NCBI RefSeq assembly: GCF_002368035.1
Contig: NZ_AP018223.1
Location: forward strand, 691,016-755,015
Reading direction: 5' to 3'
Origin: Nostoc linckia NIES-25
GTDB taxonomy: Bacteria; Cyanobacteriota; Cyanobacteriia; Cyanobacteriales; Nostocaceae
DNA: 64,000 nucleotides
Part shown: positions 15,130-24,195 of the stretch, one piece after another
Layout of the letters: every line of letters begins with the position of its first letter
How positions within the stretch are numbered: position 1 is the first letter of the stretch
Translations under genes and position numbers: made by a program
The notes under the pieces: model-generated
Seen by the model: the letters and a program-made list of their open reading frames with translations, nothing else
Database searches by the model: none
Told to the model about the DNA's origin: nothing

Positions 15130-18100
15130 TTATTTGGTCAACTCCATAATTTTCTCAAATTGGAAATTATGAGCTAAATCGCTTATAAAGCCTCGCAAAG
15201 CAGCATTTTTTAATGGGATTTCCTCAATCAAGTCTAAAATTAAGTCATCGCTACATTGAGCTGCGGCATTGTGTATTTTTTTCAACCATTCAGGTGGCAT
15301 TGTAGATATTATAGGAGCTAAATCTGTGAGCGTTAATATTGATTCTGCTTTGTCTTGGTTTGGATTTACGCTCTGATAGCTTTGTTCTTGATAAATATAT
15401 TGAACTTCTAAATATTGTTGCAATTTTTCTAGTAATTCTTCTTCACGGAAGGGTTTGTTAATAAAATCATCACAACCCGCTGCCATCATTGCCTCTCGTT
15501 GTTCCTCGAAGGCATGAGCAGTTAAGGCAATAATTATAGTATGGCTATGGGAAACGAAGCATTGCAAAATATTTTGTCTGCGCTGAATTTCTCTAGTTTT
15601 AATAATTTTTGTGGCTTCGTAGCCGTCCATAATCGGCATCCGCATATCCATTAATATGAGGTGTGGTTGCCATTGCTCCCAAAGTGCGATCGCCTCTTGA
15701 CCATTTGCAGCTTCTTCCACAACAAAACCGATGGATCTGAGGATTTTAATTAGCACTAAACGGCTATCTGTAGAGTCATCAACTACTAAAATGCGGTATT
15801 GATTTTGACCAGGCGCTAAACTGGAAACTCGCCGTCTAGTCTGCTTGAAGTGTACTTCACTGGCTTTGGCTAGACCAATTTGAATATCAAAGCTAAATTT
15901 ACTTCCCTCCCCAATAGCGCTGCTAACACTAATATCTCCCCCCATAAGTTGCACATATTTGCGGCTAATCGCTAAACCCAGCCCTGTCCCCTGTTGTGAT
16001 TTTCTTCCAGTTTCAGTTTGCCCAAAAGCTTGAAACAACAGGTTAATTTCTTGTGGAGCTATACCGCAACCAGTGTCTTCGATCTCAAAGATTAGGGATT
16101 GGGGATTAGGGATTGGGGATTGGGTACAAGAGAAAGACTTATGCATCTTTTTGCCTTCTGCTTCCCAGTCCCCAGTCCCCAGCCCCCAGTCACTTGTCCC
16201 CATTCCCACCCGCAGCAGCACCCTTCCAGTATCAGTAAATTTAATTGCATTTCCCAACAGGTTGAGCAAAACTTGACGCAGTTTACTTTCGTCGGCTTGA
16301 ACAACCTGGGGAAGGTCAGATGTATATTCAAATACCAACTCTAATCCTTTGGAAGTGGCGCGGAAACGCAACATTTCTTCGAGGTTTTGCAAAAGGTGAA
16401 TTAAGTCAAAACTGCTGAGATTCAATATCATTCTCCCAGCTTCGATTTTAGACATTTCCAGAATGTCGTTTATTAAGTTGAGAAGATGTTCGCCTGCGCG
16501 ATTGATGATTGCTAGGTTTTGTTGATGTTCGGTAGATAAAGCATCATCGTGGCTCATGAGTTGGGTAAAACCAAGGATGGCGTTGAGTGGGGTACGCAGT
16601 TCGTGGCTCATGTTGGCGAGGAATTCGCTTTTGGCGCGGTTAGCAGCATCGGCAACGATCGCAGCTTCTTGCAGTGCTTGTGATTGCCTTTGCATTTGTG
16701 CGAGTAATTGCGCTTGCTGTAAAGCAACTGCCAACTGATTGCTAATTTGAACTACTATGTTGACTTCTTCTGGTTTCCATTGGCGCAAATCTGAATTTTG
16801 ATAACTTGCTAGCAACCCCCAAAGCCGATCGCCAGATAAAATCGGAACAATAATGTAAGCCTTTGCCTGAAACCGTTCCAAGAGTTTGATATAAGCAGGA
16901 TGAAGCCCAGCGTTGTAGATATCTGGAATGCAGCTAAAACTTGCACCTTGGGCGTACAAACCTTGGAGGTAAGTATTTTGCATTTGGTCATCTGACCGAT
17001 CCAAGATTTTCGTTAGGCAACGGCCATTTTCTATCATCCCTTGTGTCAGATGGGGATCATTTTTCAGTTCTTCCATCAGAGAAATCCAACCGTCTGCTAC
17101 TGACTCAGAGATAAATTTGCCGCTCCAATTGGCATTGAAACGATAGACAGCAACCCGATCGCAATTCAATACTTGCCGTAATTCTTGGGTTGTGGCTGCA
17201 AATATAGTCTCTAAATCCAGTGTTTGGCGCATCCTTTGAATCACTTGGGCGATCGCTCTTTCCCGTTCTGCACTCTCACGCAAGGCTTCTTCTGCCAATT
17301 TTCTCTCTGTTATATCAGTAATCATACCGATATAACCTTTAATTTCTCCATCTTCTGCAAATTCCGGCAAAGCCTGACAAATTACCCAGACGATTGAGCC
17401 ATTCTGGTGACAAAAGCGATGTTCATATTTATACTTTCTGCCGAATGTTGTTGCTTGGTTCCATGCGATTAACAGTTGCTCTAAATCATCTGGATGCACA
17501 GCATTTACCCAACCCATCCCCAAAGATTCTTCAACGGTGCAACCAGTAATTTCACTCCAGCGTTGATTAAAGTATAATATACTACCATTAGTGTTGGTAT
17601 AAAAAATACAAGCAGGAGAAGCTTCTGCTAAAAGTTGATATCGTTGTCTCCCTTCTTGGACAGCGAATTCTGCCAGTTTGCGATCGCTAATATCTGCCCA
17701 ATAACCAACGCATTCTATTGGCTCATCAAGTTCGTCACGAATTAACCTCATCTTTTCGTAGAACCAGTGATAAGTTCCGTCAGCATGTAACCACCGATAC
17801 TCGTAAGAATTGTATTCTTGCTCAACTAGCTTACTAAATTTTCTTGAGACCAATTTAAAATCTTCTGGGTGGACGCGATCTAACCAAAAAGTGGGATTCT
17901 CAATAAATTGTGCGGCTTCGTAGCCAACCATTGCTCTAACATTCTTACTAATAAAAGTAGTGCTAAAGTCTCCTGATGTTTTGCTGCTATAAATCACTAC
18001 AGGACTAGAAGTGAGCAGATACTGTAGGCGTTCGTTTGCTAAACCGAGTTCTTGTTCAACGCGTTTGCGTTCAATTAACCCACCCAACTGAGTAGCAACA

Positions 18101-19989
18101 GCACTCACCAATAGAAGCAAACGCCGGTCTACTAATACTGCACTACGCTTAAAAAATACTAAAACAGCTAATACTTGGTTGCCAGCCAATATGGGAACGC
18201 CAAAACCAGCTTTTAATCCGACCTTTGCAGCTTGTAGCGATCGCAAAAAAATCGGCTCTGTGACTTGGGAAACATCTTCTATCCATTCTGGCTCCTGATT
18301 CTGCCAAACTCGCCCTGGTAGTCCCGCTCCGAAACCAAATGTAACAGTTTTGCTTTGACGGCAGAATTCTTCTAAGCTGTCTTCTTCTACATACCAACCC
18401 AGACTGTGTTCTAAAACGGTGTTATTTTCATTGGGTATCCAAGCCTCGCCAAAATCCCAGCCAATGGTCTGACAAATTAAACGCAAAACCACTCTTAAGG
18501 CGTTGTTGACATCACTGGCGCGAGTGATGGCTTGGGTTGTCAACAGCAGCAAACGGCTTTCATTTTCTGCTTGTTTGCGTTCGGTGATATCTTTGGCGGT
18601 GCCTAGTACATACCATTGTCCGTCGATGTCCATCATTTCCGCACTAAATAAGGTCGTCCTGATTTCTCCCGAACAAATGCGAAAATCGACTTCGTGGTTG
18701 CGAATGGCTTTAGTTTGTCGCAGGGTGTGAGTAACCAAATTATATTCTTCTGGATTCACCCAAATATTCAATTCTTCATCGGTGCGATCGATAACTTGAG
18801 AGCGAGAATAACCAAAAAACCGACAAAAACTGTCGTTAACTTCGATATAGCGTTTGTCAGGAACGGTAATTAAGGCAATGGGGTCAGGAGATGACCGAAA
18901 AGCCGATGCTAACTTTTTTTCAGAAGCGCGTCGCGCCGCTTCTGCACGTTGGCGAGAGCGTACTTCCAGTACTAAAGAAACTAAATTACCCAAAGAACGA
19001 GCAAAATTTTGGTCTTCTAATGTCCAAGAATGAACACCCCCCACCGCTTGCAAACATAAAACTCCTACTGTTTTTCCCTCTAACCTGATTGGTGTATCGA
19101 GTATGGAAGTAATGTTTAATTTTGAGTAAGACGCCGAAAATTCTTTCGTTCTGGGATCGATGTGGGCATTATCAGCGGCAATTATCTGGTCTTGCTGCAA
19201 AGCTGCAAAATAAGCTGGATAGTCTGCTGTTGATAAGGAAACTCCTTCACTATGTCGATTCAGACTCGCCTGAAATAAATCAACACATTGAATTTTCGTC
19301 CTTTTATCGTCATATAGCCAAACACTTGCTCGTTCCACCCCAATATTTTGGGTAGCAGTTTCTGTAATTGCACTCAAGGCTGCTTTTAAATCACCCTGAT
19401 AAAGGGTTTGATTTTGCGCTAATCGTGTTAGTACTAAGTTATGAGTGCGGAGCTTAATCGCACTTTCTTCTACTATTCTAAAATTTGTTGTTAAATCTTT
19501 ATTAAAGCTAATTTCTGGTAAGATATCTTGTGTTTGCCTCTGACGAATATTTAACTCAAATTTCAGGCGTTGGCGTTCTTGAATTTCTTCTTTTAACTGT
19601 TTTTTTAGCCTTTGGATAGTCAGTTGATTTTGTACGCGTAATAAAACTTCTTCAGTTTTGAATGGTTGAATAATACAATCAAAATCGTAAAAATCATAGA
19701 CCTTGGATTTGGCAAATAATTCATCTGAAGCGCCAAAAAAAATTATGGCAATATTTTTGGTTCTTTGGTAATTTTTCAAGTCATTGTAAACTTCATAACC
19801 ATCGATATCTGGTAAGATAACATTTAGCAAAATCAGATCGGGAGGATAAGCGATCGCCTTATTGATCGCCAATTTACCAGAAAGAAGACTTTGCACTTGA
19901 TAACCTTGACTTTGAAAGATATCTGATAAAAAATCTAAATTCTCTAAGTTATCATCAACTAATAAAATTCTGATTTTTTGAGCATCCAT
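15130..19989 (-). CDS. Hybrid sensor histidine kinase (REC-GAF-PAS-GAF-PAS-PAS-GAF-HK-REC)
   Basis: 1619-aa soluble multi-sensor kinase. Order by residue: receiver-like domain (1-125), GAF (about 187-343), PAS (353-475), GAF (482-652), PAS (660-785), PAS (788-905), GAF (915-1090), HisKA with the phospho-His near 1128 (MSHELRTPL), HATPase with NLLGNAIKF, DTGCGIA and GTGLGLAI, receiver (about 1395-1535, LILMDMRMP, KPF), and a C-terminal tail of about 80 residues. The first receiver has Asn56 where the phosphoacceptor Asp should be and Gln in place of the conserved Lys, so it should not be phosphorylated. The last GAF resembles cyanobacteriochromes but has Ala-Tyr at the usual Cys-His. A repeat-derived insert of about 40 residues lies inside the HATPase (about 1260-1300). 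Signal and target are unknown. Confidence 0.88.
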   Translation of the reverse strand: MDAQKIRILLVDDNLENLDFLSDIFQSQGYQVQSLLSGKLAINKAIAYPPDLILLNVILPDIDGYEVYNDLKNYQRTKNIAIIFFGASDELFAKSKVYDFYDFDCIIQPFKTEEVLLRVQNQLTIQRLKKQLKEEIQERQRLKFELNIRQRQTQDILPEISFNKDLTTNFRIVEESAIKLRTHNLVLTRLAQNQTLYQGDLKAALSAITETATQNIGVERASVWLYDDKRTKIQCVDLFQASLNRHSEGVSLSTADYPAYFAALQQDQIIAADNAHIDPRTKEFSASYSKLNITSILDTPIRLEGKTVGVLCLQAVGGVHSWTLEDQNFARSLGNLVSLVLEVRSRQRAEAARRASEKKLASAFRSSPDPIALITVPDKRYIEVNDSFCRFFGYSRSQVIDRTDEELNIWVNPEEYNLVTHTLRQTKAIRNHEVDFRICSGEIRTTLFSAEMMDIDGQWYVLGTAKDITERKQAENESRLLLLTTQAITRASDVNNALRVVLRLICQTIGWDFGEAWIPNENNTVLEHSLGWYVEEDSLEEFCRQSKTVTFGFGAGLPGRVWQNQEPEWIEDVSQVTEPIFLRSLQAAKVGLKAGFGVPILAGNQVLAVLVFFKRSAVLVDRRLLLLVSAVATQLGGLIERKRVEQELGLANERLQYLLTSSPVVIYSSKTSGDFSTTFISKNVRAMVGYEAAQFIENPTFWLDRVHPEDFKLVSRKFSKLVEQEYNSYEYRWLHADGTYHWFYEKMRLIRDELDEPIECVGYWADISDRKLAEFAVQEGRQRYQLLAEASPACIFYTNTNGSILYFNQRWSEITGCTVEESLGMGWVNAVHPDDLEQLLIAWNQATTFGRKYKYEHRFCHQNGSIVWVICQALPEFAEDGEIKGYIGMITDITERKLAEEALRESAERERAIAQVIQRMRQTLDLETIFAATTQELRQVLNCDRVAVYRFNANWSGKFISESVADGWISLMEELKNDPHLTQGMIENGRCLTKILDRSDDQMQNTYLQGLYAQGASFSCIPDIYNAGLHPAYIKLLERFQAKAYIIVPILSGDRLWGLLASYQNSDLRQWKPEEVNIVVQISNQLAVALQQAQLLAQMQRQSQALQEAAIVADAANRAKSEFLANMSHELRTPLNAILGFTQLMSHDDALSTEHQQNLAIINRAGEHLLNLINDILEMSKIEAGRMILNLSSFDLIHLLQNLEEMLRFRATSKGLELVFEYTSDLPQVVQADESKLRQVLLNLLGNAIKFTDTGRVLLRVGMGTSDWGLGTGDWEAEGKKMHKSFSCTQSPIPNPQSLIFEIEDTGCGIAPQEINLLFQAFGQTETGRKSQQGTGLGLAISRKYVQLMGGDISVSSAIGEGSKFSFDIQIGLAKASEVHFKQTRRRVSSLAPGQNQYRILVVDDSTDSRLVLIKILRSIGFVVEEAANGQEAIALWEQWQPHLILMDMRMPIMDGYEATKIIKTREIQRRQNILQCFVSHSHTIIIALTAHAFEEQREAMMAAGCDDFINKPFREEELLEKLQQYLEVQYIYQEQSYQSVNPNQDKAESILTLTDLAPIISTMPPEWLKKIHNAAAQCSDDLILDLIEEIPLKNAALRGFISDLAHNFQFEKIMELTK
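16085..16200. repeat. STRR block inside hybrid kinase HATPase
   Basis: GGGGATT units (about 16090-16125) and CCCCAGT units (about 16165-16190) face each other. In frame they encode a GTSDWGLGTGDW then PIPNPQSL segment between the N-box and G1-box of the ATPase domain. Confidence 0.8.
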
Positions 19990-20161
19990 ATCAGGGATTA
20001 AATTAATTTTTAATAAAAAATATTTTTTTGATTCAAACTGAATAAGAAATCAAAAATTAAAGGTTAGACGAAAAATATTTATACAACAGAGAAAATAAAC
20101 AAAGTCAGCGTTAACCGCACTCAAAAAAAAGACAACGGAAGATAAAAATATCTAAATCGCG
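19990..20161. other. Intergenic DNA, no feature seen
   Basis: AT-rich DNA upstream of the hybrid kinase; it should hold its promoter but no convincing box stands out. Confidence 0.4.
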
Positions 20162-20453
20162 CATTTAACGCAGCACATATTTTCGTGTTGGCTGTTGGTG
20201 GTTGACAGCTAACTATCAACCACCAATATAGGACTCATATTTGATTTTTGAAATATACGTAGGGGAGCCAGCCGCATGGGCGGGTTTCCCGACTTGAGCG
20301 GACTGGCGTTGCGTTAGCCTTTGGCGTAACGCACCGGTTAATGATTTAGGTGCGTTAGGCTACGCCATAACACACCCTACAGATACTGAGGTTTTTTCAG
20401 AAATCAAATCGGACTCCTATAGCATGAGTAAGTGTGCAATTTAAAAGCGTAAT
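20162..20453. repeat. Dispersed repeat interrupted by a MITE-like element
   Basis: The outer parts (20162-20226 and 20422-20453) share TTAACGCAGCACAT, TTGGCTGT and GCATGAGTAA.TGTGCAATTT with an uninterrupted copy at 23182-23265. The intervening 195 bp is the element described at 20227-20421. Confidence 0.65.
20227..20421. mobile_element. MITE-like element, TIR TATAGGA(C/G)TC..ATTTGATTT
   Basis: The ends are imperfect inverted repeats of about 28 bp (TATAGGACTCATATTTGATT at the left, the complement of TATAGGAGTCCGATTTGATT at the right). The interior holds a G/C-rich foldback built on GTGCGTTA and TAACGCAC. No coding capacity. TA at both ends would fit a TA target duplication (Tc1/IS630 style), which is inference. 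Confidence 0.65.
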
Positions 20454-20778
20454 AGCTTATTCCGCCACACAATACGATTAAGCGCGTCTATAACCTTTCT
20501 CTATTTTCAGCATAGAAAAAGGTAATAAATTACACAAAAATAACACGAACATTAATTCAGCTCTACCCCCAGTGAGCAATGTCTCATTTTTAATTTAAAC
20601 ACTAATGTAATAAATAACACAACAAATTAAACGAAATCTTGCGTTACCAGTCCCCAGCTATGCACTGAAGCTCGACGAAGTGTCTCCAGTCCCTATTTTG
20701 AAGCTAGATCTGATATACCAATAATACTGGATTGGTTTTAAATTCCAAAATTATAATATTTTTACGTCAAAAGTAATT
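20454..20778. other. Intergenic DNA, no gene seen
   Basis: AT-rich sequence with no coding signal and one short CCAGTCCCCAG-type repeat scrap near 20647-20692. Nothing else is recognisable. Confidence 0.4.
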
Positions 20779-21588
20779 TCAATCTCGATCGAGTTTTAAA
20801 AATTCACCTATATTCATTAATTTTGGAGCATCTTTACTGACAATTAACGGCAGCTTACCATCCCATTTTTGTATTGCTTGCCTTTGCAATATTTGTGGAG
20901 TTAGTCCATCACGTAATAATCTATGTGCCTCAGCTTCTCCTATTGCTAAATTAACTTGTGCTTCAGCTTCTTTTGTTGCTTTTAAAGCAATAAACTCTGC
21001 TCTTTTTGCTTCTTGCTCGGCAATTTGTTTTGCCTCTACAGCCTCGCTAAATTTTTCTGAAAAATGGACGTGAACGAGAGAAATATCATCGACTGAAACG
21101 TGGTAGCTATTCAAGCGTGTAGTTAATGCATCATCTACTTCAGCTTTAACTTCTCCTCGTTTAGTAATAATTTCTTCAGCAGTATACTTTGCCATGACCG
21201 CTTTTAATACTTCTTCAACTGCTGGATTAATGATTCGGTCAATAACATTTTGTTCATTTCCAATCTCTTGAAAAATGGCATTCACTTCCTGAGGAATAAT
21301 ATGCCAATTTAGAGCCACATCTGTAAAAACATTTTGTAAGTCTTTGGAAGAAGCCTCCGCAGAAATTTCCTGCTTTTGGACTCTCACACTCAATTTTTTA
21401 ACAGTATTATATACAGGAATAATGAAGTGTATTCCTTCTCCTAATATCTGGTTTTGGACTTCGCCAAATTTCATTAATACGCCACGTTCTCCTGCATTTA
21501 CAATTACGCAAGGTGTGAGCAAGAGAGTTATCAAGAACAAAAGAGCAGTCAGTTTGCCAGCACGGTTAAAATTTGTATTTTTTGTCAT
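20779..21588 (-). CDS. Prohibitin-family (SPFH/Band 7) membrane protein
   Basis: About 269 aa from the ATG at 21588; an earlier in-frame ATG at 21624 would add 12 residues. One N-terminal membrane helix (LTALLFLITLLLTPCVIVNA) is followed by the SPFH domain (GERGVLMKFGEV, LGEGIHFIIPVYNTVKKL, EEIITKRGEVKAEVDDAL) and an Ala/Glu/Lys-rich coiled coil (AKQIAEQEAKRAEFIALKA). The length and sequence pattern are those of prohibitin-like proteins, which form membrane rings that act as scaffolds and control membrane proteases such as FtsH. No protease gene is adjacent. Family assignment is firm; the cellular role is inferred. Confidence 0.85.
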   Translation of the reverse strand: MTKNTNFNRAGKLTALLFLITLLLTPCVIVNAGERGVLMKFGEVQNQILGEGIHFIIPVYNTVKKLSVRVQKQEISAEASSKDLQNVFTDVALNWHIIPQEVNAIFQEIGNEQNVIDRIINPAVEEVLKAVMAKYTAEEIITKRGEVKAEVDDALTTRLNSYHVSVDDISLVHVHFSEKFSEAVEAKQIAEQEAKRAEFIALKATKEAEAQVNLAIGEAEAHRLLRDGLTPQILQRQAIQKWDGKLPLIVSKDAPKLMNIGEFLKLDRD

Positions 21589-21770
21589 TTGCCTGAAACA
21601 TTTATGCGTCTTGCATACAGACACATATTTTGTAGTTGTATGCTTCTTGTCGTCATGCTCTTATGAGTTTGGCTCTAGTCAATTTCTGGATAGGGTTTTA
21701 CGTATTCAATCAAATAAAACTTTTCTCTCGTGTTGTCCGCGTCTGTGTGGTCAAGTAAGATGATTTTTAA

Positions 21771-21795
21771 CCGCAGAGGCGCAGAGAACGCAGAG
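21771..21795. repeat. CGCAGAGGCGCAGAG repeat, solo copy
   Basis: CCGCAGAGGCGCAGAG followed by AACGCAGAGA, the same motif as at 11401 and in inverted pair around 38093-38512. Confidence 0.75.
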
Positions 21796-21858
21796 ATTTT
21801 ATTGCCAGAAGTAAGATTTTATAGTTTACTTTAACAGGATTAGGTAGCTTTAGTCTAT

Positions 21859-22179
21859 CTACAATACTGTAATCTTATCGAAAAACCGTAGTATTTGAAA
21901 AGTTAAATTTGCCTTTAAATGTCTGGGATCGCGTTTGAAGGCTGTAACAAAGCTTTGGGCTAAAACTTCCGCCGTCCACGGTGCTTGAGCAACAATCACT
22001 TCAGCGATGGCAATGCTCATCTGGGTGTCGTCGGTGTAGTTGCCAGGAATGAGTCGAAAACGTGGGTGTTGCACGTATCGACTCAAATTGTTGTTAACGA
22101 GCATTTCGTCAGCATATTCAAAGCCTGCACCGTAGGCATCGCTAACTCTAGCAACATATTGGTAAGTAGGTAGACATAA
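21859..22179 (-). pseudogene. ADP-ribosylglycohydrolase remnant
   Basis: The frame carries the N-terminal hallmark of the ADP-ribosylglycohydrolase (DraG/ARH) family: VARVSDAYGAGFEYADE, then PGNYTDDTQMSIAIAEVI (the TDDT metal-site motif), then LAQSFVTAFKRDPR. It has no ATG before the conserved start; homology begins right after a stop at 22182, and the only ATG (22104) lies inside the conserved part. After FKRDPR the family sequence stops and about 20 unrelated residues follow. Full-length members are roughly 250-300 aa, so both ends are lost or unrecognisable. A fragment of a once-functional gene is the best reading. Confidence 0.7.
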
Positions 22180-22267
22180 TTAAATGTAAAATACAAAAGT
22201 GTAAAACCGCGATGAAAATCGGCTTTTACCTTCTGCCTTGTGCCTCCTACTCCCTGCCTTCTACTTA

Positions 22268-22816
22268 CTACACTAAAAATGGACGCGCCAGAAAAAAGCT
22301 AGAAATTGATTTAGCGTCTACTGGCTCTCCATCCAGAATAGCTTTTTCTAATTCTTCCGGAGTCAACAATACAGTTTCCATATCCTCGTCTCCATCTTGA
22401 GGTGGTGGAGTTTCCAGCTTTTCTAAATCTTGAGCCAGAAAAGCATAAATAATTTCATCAGAATAACCAGGCGCTAGAAAAAATTCTCCTAGTTTTCGCC
22501 ATTTTTGGGCACTATAGCCAGTTTCTTCCTGAATTTCCCGTTGTACCGTTGCTAAAGGATCTTCATTGCGTTCTAGAGTTCCCGCAGGAAATTCCAATAT
22601 CCGTCCTTGAATTGCAAAGCGATACTGGCGCACGAGTACGAGTTTACCTTCTGGTGTCACAGGCACAGCTAAAGCGCCGCCGGGATGGCGAATACACTCC
22701 CATTCTCCTTCTGATTTGTTGGGTAAGCGTAAGCGATTGACTTCAAAATCAAACTTGCGTCCTTTATGAAACAAGCGTTGTTTCAACAGTTGTGGCAATT
22801 CTCTACCTAATGGCAT
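22268..22816 (-). CDS. NUDIX hydrolase (ADP-ribose pyrophosphatase type)
   Basis: 182 aa. The complete Nudix box G-x5-E-x7-REUxEExGU is seen at residues 79-101 (GTLERNED, then REIQEETGY). Upstream strands such as LVLVRQYRFAIQGRILEFPAG match the ADP-sugar diphosphatase subgroup, which cleaves ADP-ribose or similar sugar nucleotides to AMP and a sugar phosphate. The C-terminal DEDMETVLLTPEELEKAI fits the same group. An ADP-ribosylglycohydrolase remnant lies just downstream, so the neighbourhood once held two ADP-ribose-related genes; that link is speculative. Upstream on the same strand, after about 470 bp, is folK. Confidence 0.88.
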   Translation of the reverse strand: MPLGRELPQLLKQRLFHKGRKFDFEVNRLRLPNKSEGEWECIRHPGGALAVPVTPEGKLVLVRQYRFAIQGRILEFPAGTLERNEDPLATVQREIQEETGYSAQKWRKLGEFFLAPGYSDEIIYAFLAQDLEKLETPPPQDGDEDMETVLLTPEELEKAILDGEPVDAKSISSFFLARPFLV

Positions 22817-23181
22817 AGTAAAAAATCTGAATTATCAGTAAATAGTTGAAAATTATATGGACAAATATCCAATTTCATTAGTTTAGAAGTTTTAGTTTCA
22901 TGGCTGAACTATACAACTTCTATCCCATATCAAGAATGCATTCAAAACTACTGTTGTTGACAAATTCCTGGTTTGATTACCTCGCTATTTTTAGACTAGA
23001 GGTTAATGAAGGAAGAAGCTACAGAACTCGTACTTTTTGCAAACTAGATTAAGAGTTTCACCTTTTTAGAATTAAGTGATTACCTGTGGGAATATATCTA
23101 TATTTTACAACTTCTGGCTATACAATCCGCAAAGTTTTGCAATAAAGAGCTAAAACTAGCACTGTTGAAAGCTGCCGATAA
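22817..23181. other. Intergenic DNA, no gene seen
   Basis: AT-rich sequence between folK and the NUDIX gene with stop codons in all frames. No clear promoter or repeat until the dispersed repeat at 23182. Confidence 0.4.
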
Positions 23182-23265
23182 CATTTAACGCAGCACATCT
23201 TTTTGTATTGGCTGTCAACCGTCAAAGCTCAACAGCATGAGTAACTGTGCAATTTCAAAGCTAAT
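23182..23265. repeat. Dispersed repeat, uninterrupted copy
   Basis: Contains TTAACGCAGCACAT, TTGGCTGTCAACC and GCATGAGTAACTGTGCAATT contiguously. It matches the two halves on either side of the MITE-like element at 20227-20421. Confidence 0.65.
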
Positions 23266-23289
23266 CGCTGACATTTATAGATGGTAATT

Positions 23290-23919
23290 TTAATTGCCCA
23301 CGAATAAATGTACATCTGAACAGTCTACCTCTTTGAGCAGTTCTTTAATGACACGTCCAGAAACTGGTTCTACCCAATCTGGGGCGATTTCCGCAAGTGG
23401 TACTAATACAAAAGCGCGATCCCGCATTCCAGGATGAGGGATTTGGAGATTTGGTGTATCCACAATAAAGTCATCAAATAATAACAAATCCAAGTCCAGG
23501 GTTCGTGGCCCCCACCGTTCTTGACGCACACGTCCAAATTGCCGTTCGATTTTGAGTAAATTTTCTAATAACTCCTGGGGTAGCATTTCGACTTGCAATG
23601 TGACGCAACCGTTTAAGTAGTCTGGTTGTGGTGGCCCCACGGCTTTGGTTTTATACCAATTGGATCTTGCTTCTAAAAAAATGCCTGGGGTTTGAGCTAA
23701 AGTTGCGATCGCAGCTTCTAAAATTGCCTGGGAATTTCCCATATTACTACCAAGGGCAAGGGCCGTTTTAGCACGCTTTACCGTTTGGCGATCGTTTTGG
23801 GATTGTTTTTGCGGATACTCCCCCGCTCCATCGCTAAATTTCAATAGTTTAGATATTCCGAAGACTTTTAAATCTTGCAGTATTTTGCCAAAACCCAATT
23901 CATTAAATCGAAAAAACAT
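23290..23919 (-). CDS. folK: Dihydropteridine pyrophosphokinase (HPPK)
   Basis: Transfers pyrophosphate from ATP to 6-hydroxymethyl-7,8-dihydropterin in folate synthesis. The HPPK core starts at about residue 53 (ALALGSNMGNS) and shows FGRVRQERWGPRTLDLDLL, with the conserved Arg/Trp and Asp pair that bind ATP-Mg, then LQIPHPGMRDRAFVLVPLAE. The first 50 residues are an extension not usual for the family. No ATG lies nearer the core, so the real start may be a non-ATG codon or the extension may be real. The core length of about 157 aa is normal. Confidence 0.9.
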   Translation of the reverse strand: MFFRFNELGFGKILQDLKVFGISKLLKFSDGAGEYPQKQSQNDRQTVKRAKTALALGSNMGNSQAILEAAIATLAQTPGIFLEARSNWYKTKAVGPPQPDYLNGCVTLQVEMLPQELLENLLKIERQFGRVRQERWGPRTLDLDLLLFDDFIVDTPNLQIPHPGMRDRAFVLVPLAEIAPDWVEPVSGRVIKELLKEVDCSDVHLFVGN

Positions 23920-23988
23920 TGTTTTTCAATAAAAATTCATAAGTCGGCCGCCAACACTCACCGATTAGCAATAAATTACCACTATTTG

Positions 23989-24043
23989 TGGGGTGGACAT
24001 CTTGTCCGCCCGTAACAAAGGGCAGACAAGATCTGCACCGCAC
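23989..24043. repeat. REP-like inverted repeat
   Basis: GTGGACATCTTGTCCGCCCG and GGGCAGACAAGATCTGCACC form an imperfect hairpin of roughly 20-bp arms in the folK-PBP intergenic region. Confidence 0.55.
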
Positions 24044-24077
24044 AGAAACAATTGGATATTTTTTATATAAGCTTCAA

Positions 24078-24195
24078 TAGACTTCTTGCTTTTATTGGGG
24101 AAAAGGTTAAGGGGTAAAGGGGAAAGCGGCTCATAAAAACCCTTTTCCCTTTAACCTTTTCCCCTCTTGCAAAAGTTACTTTTGCAAGAGGTCTA
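24078..24195. mobile_element. MITE-like element, TIR TAGACCTCTTGC (copy 2)
   Basis: TAGACTTCTTGC (24078-24089) and GCAAGAGGTCTA (24184-24195) match as inverted repeats at 11 of 12 positions, 118 bp end to end. The interior is GGGGAAAAGGTTAAGG-type repeat with its complement, and CTTGCAAAAG/CTTTTGCAAG makes an extra hairpin at the right. The ends equal those at 14964-15085. Confidence 0.6.
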
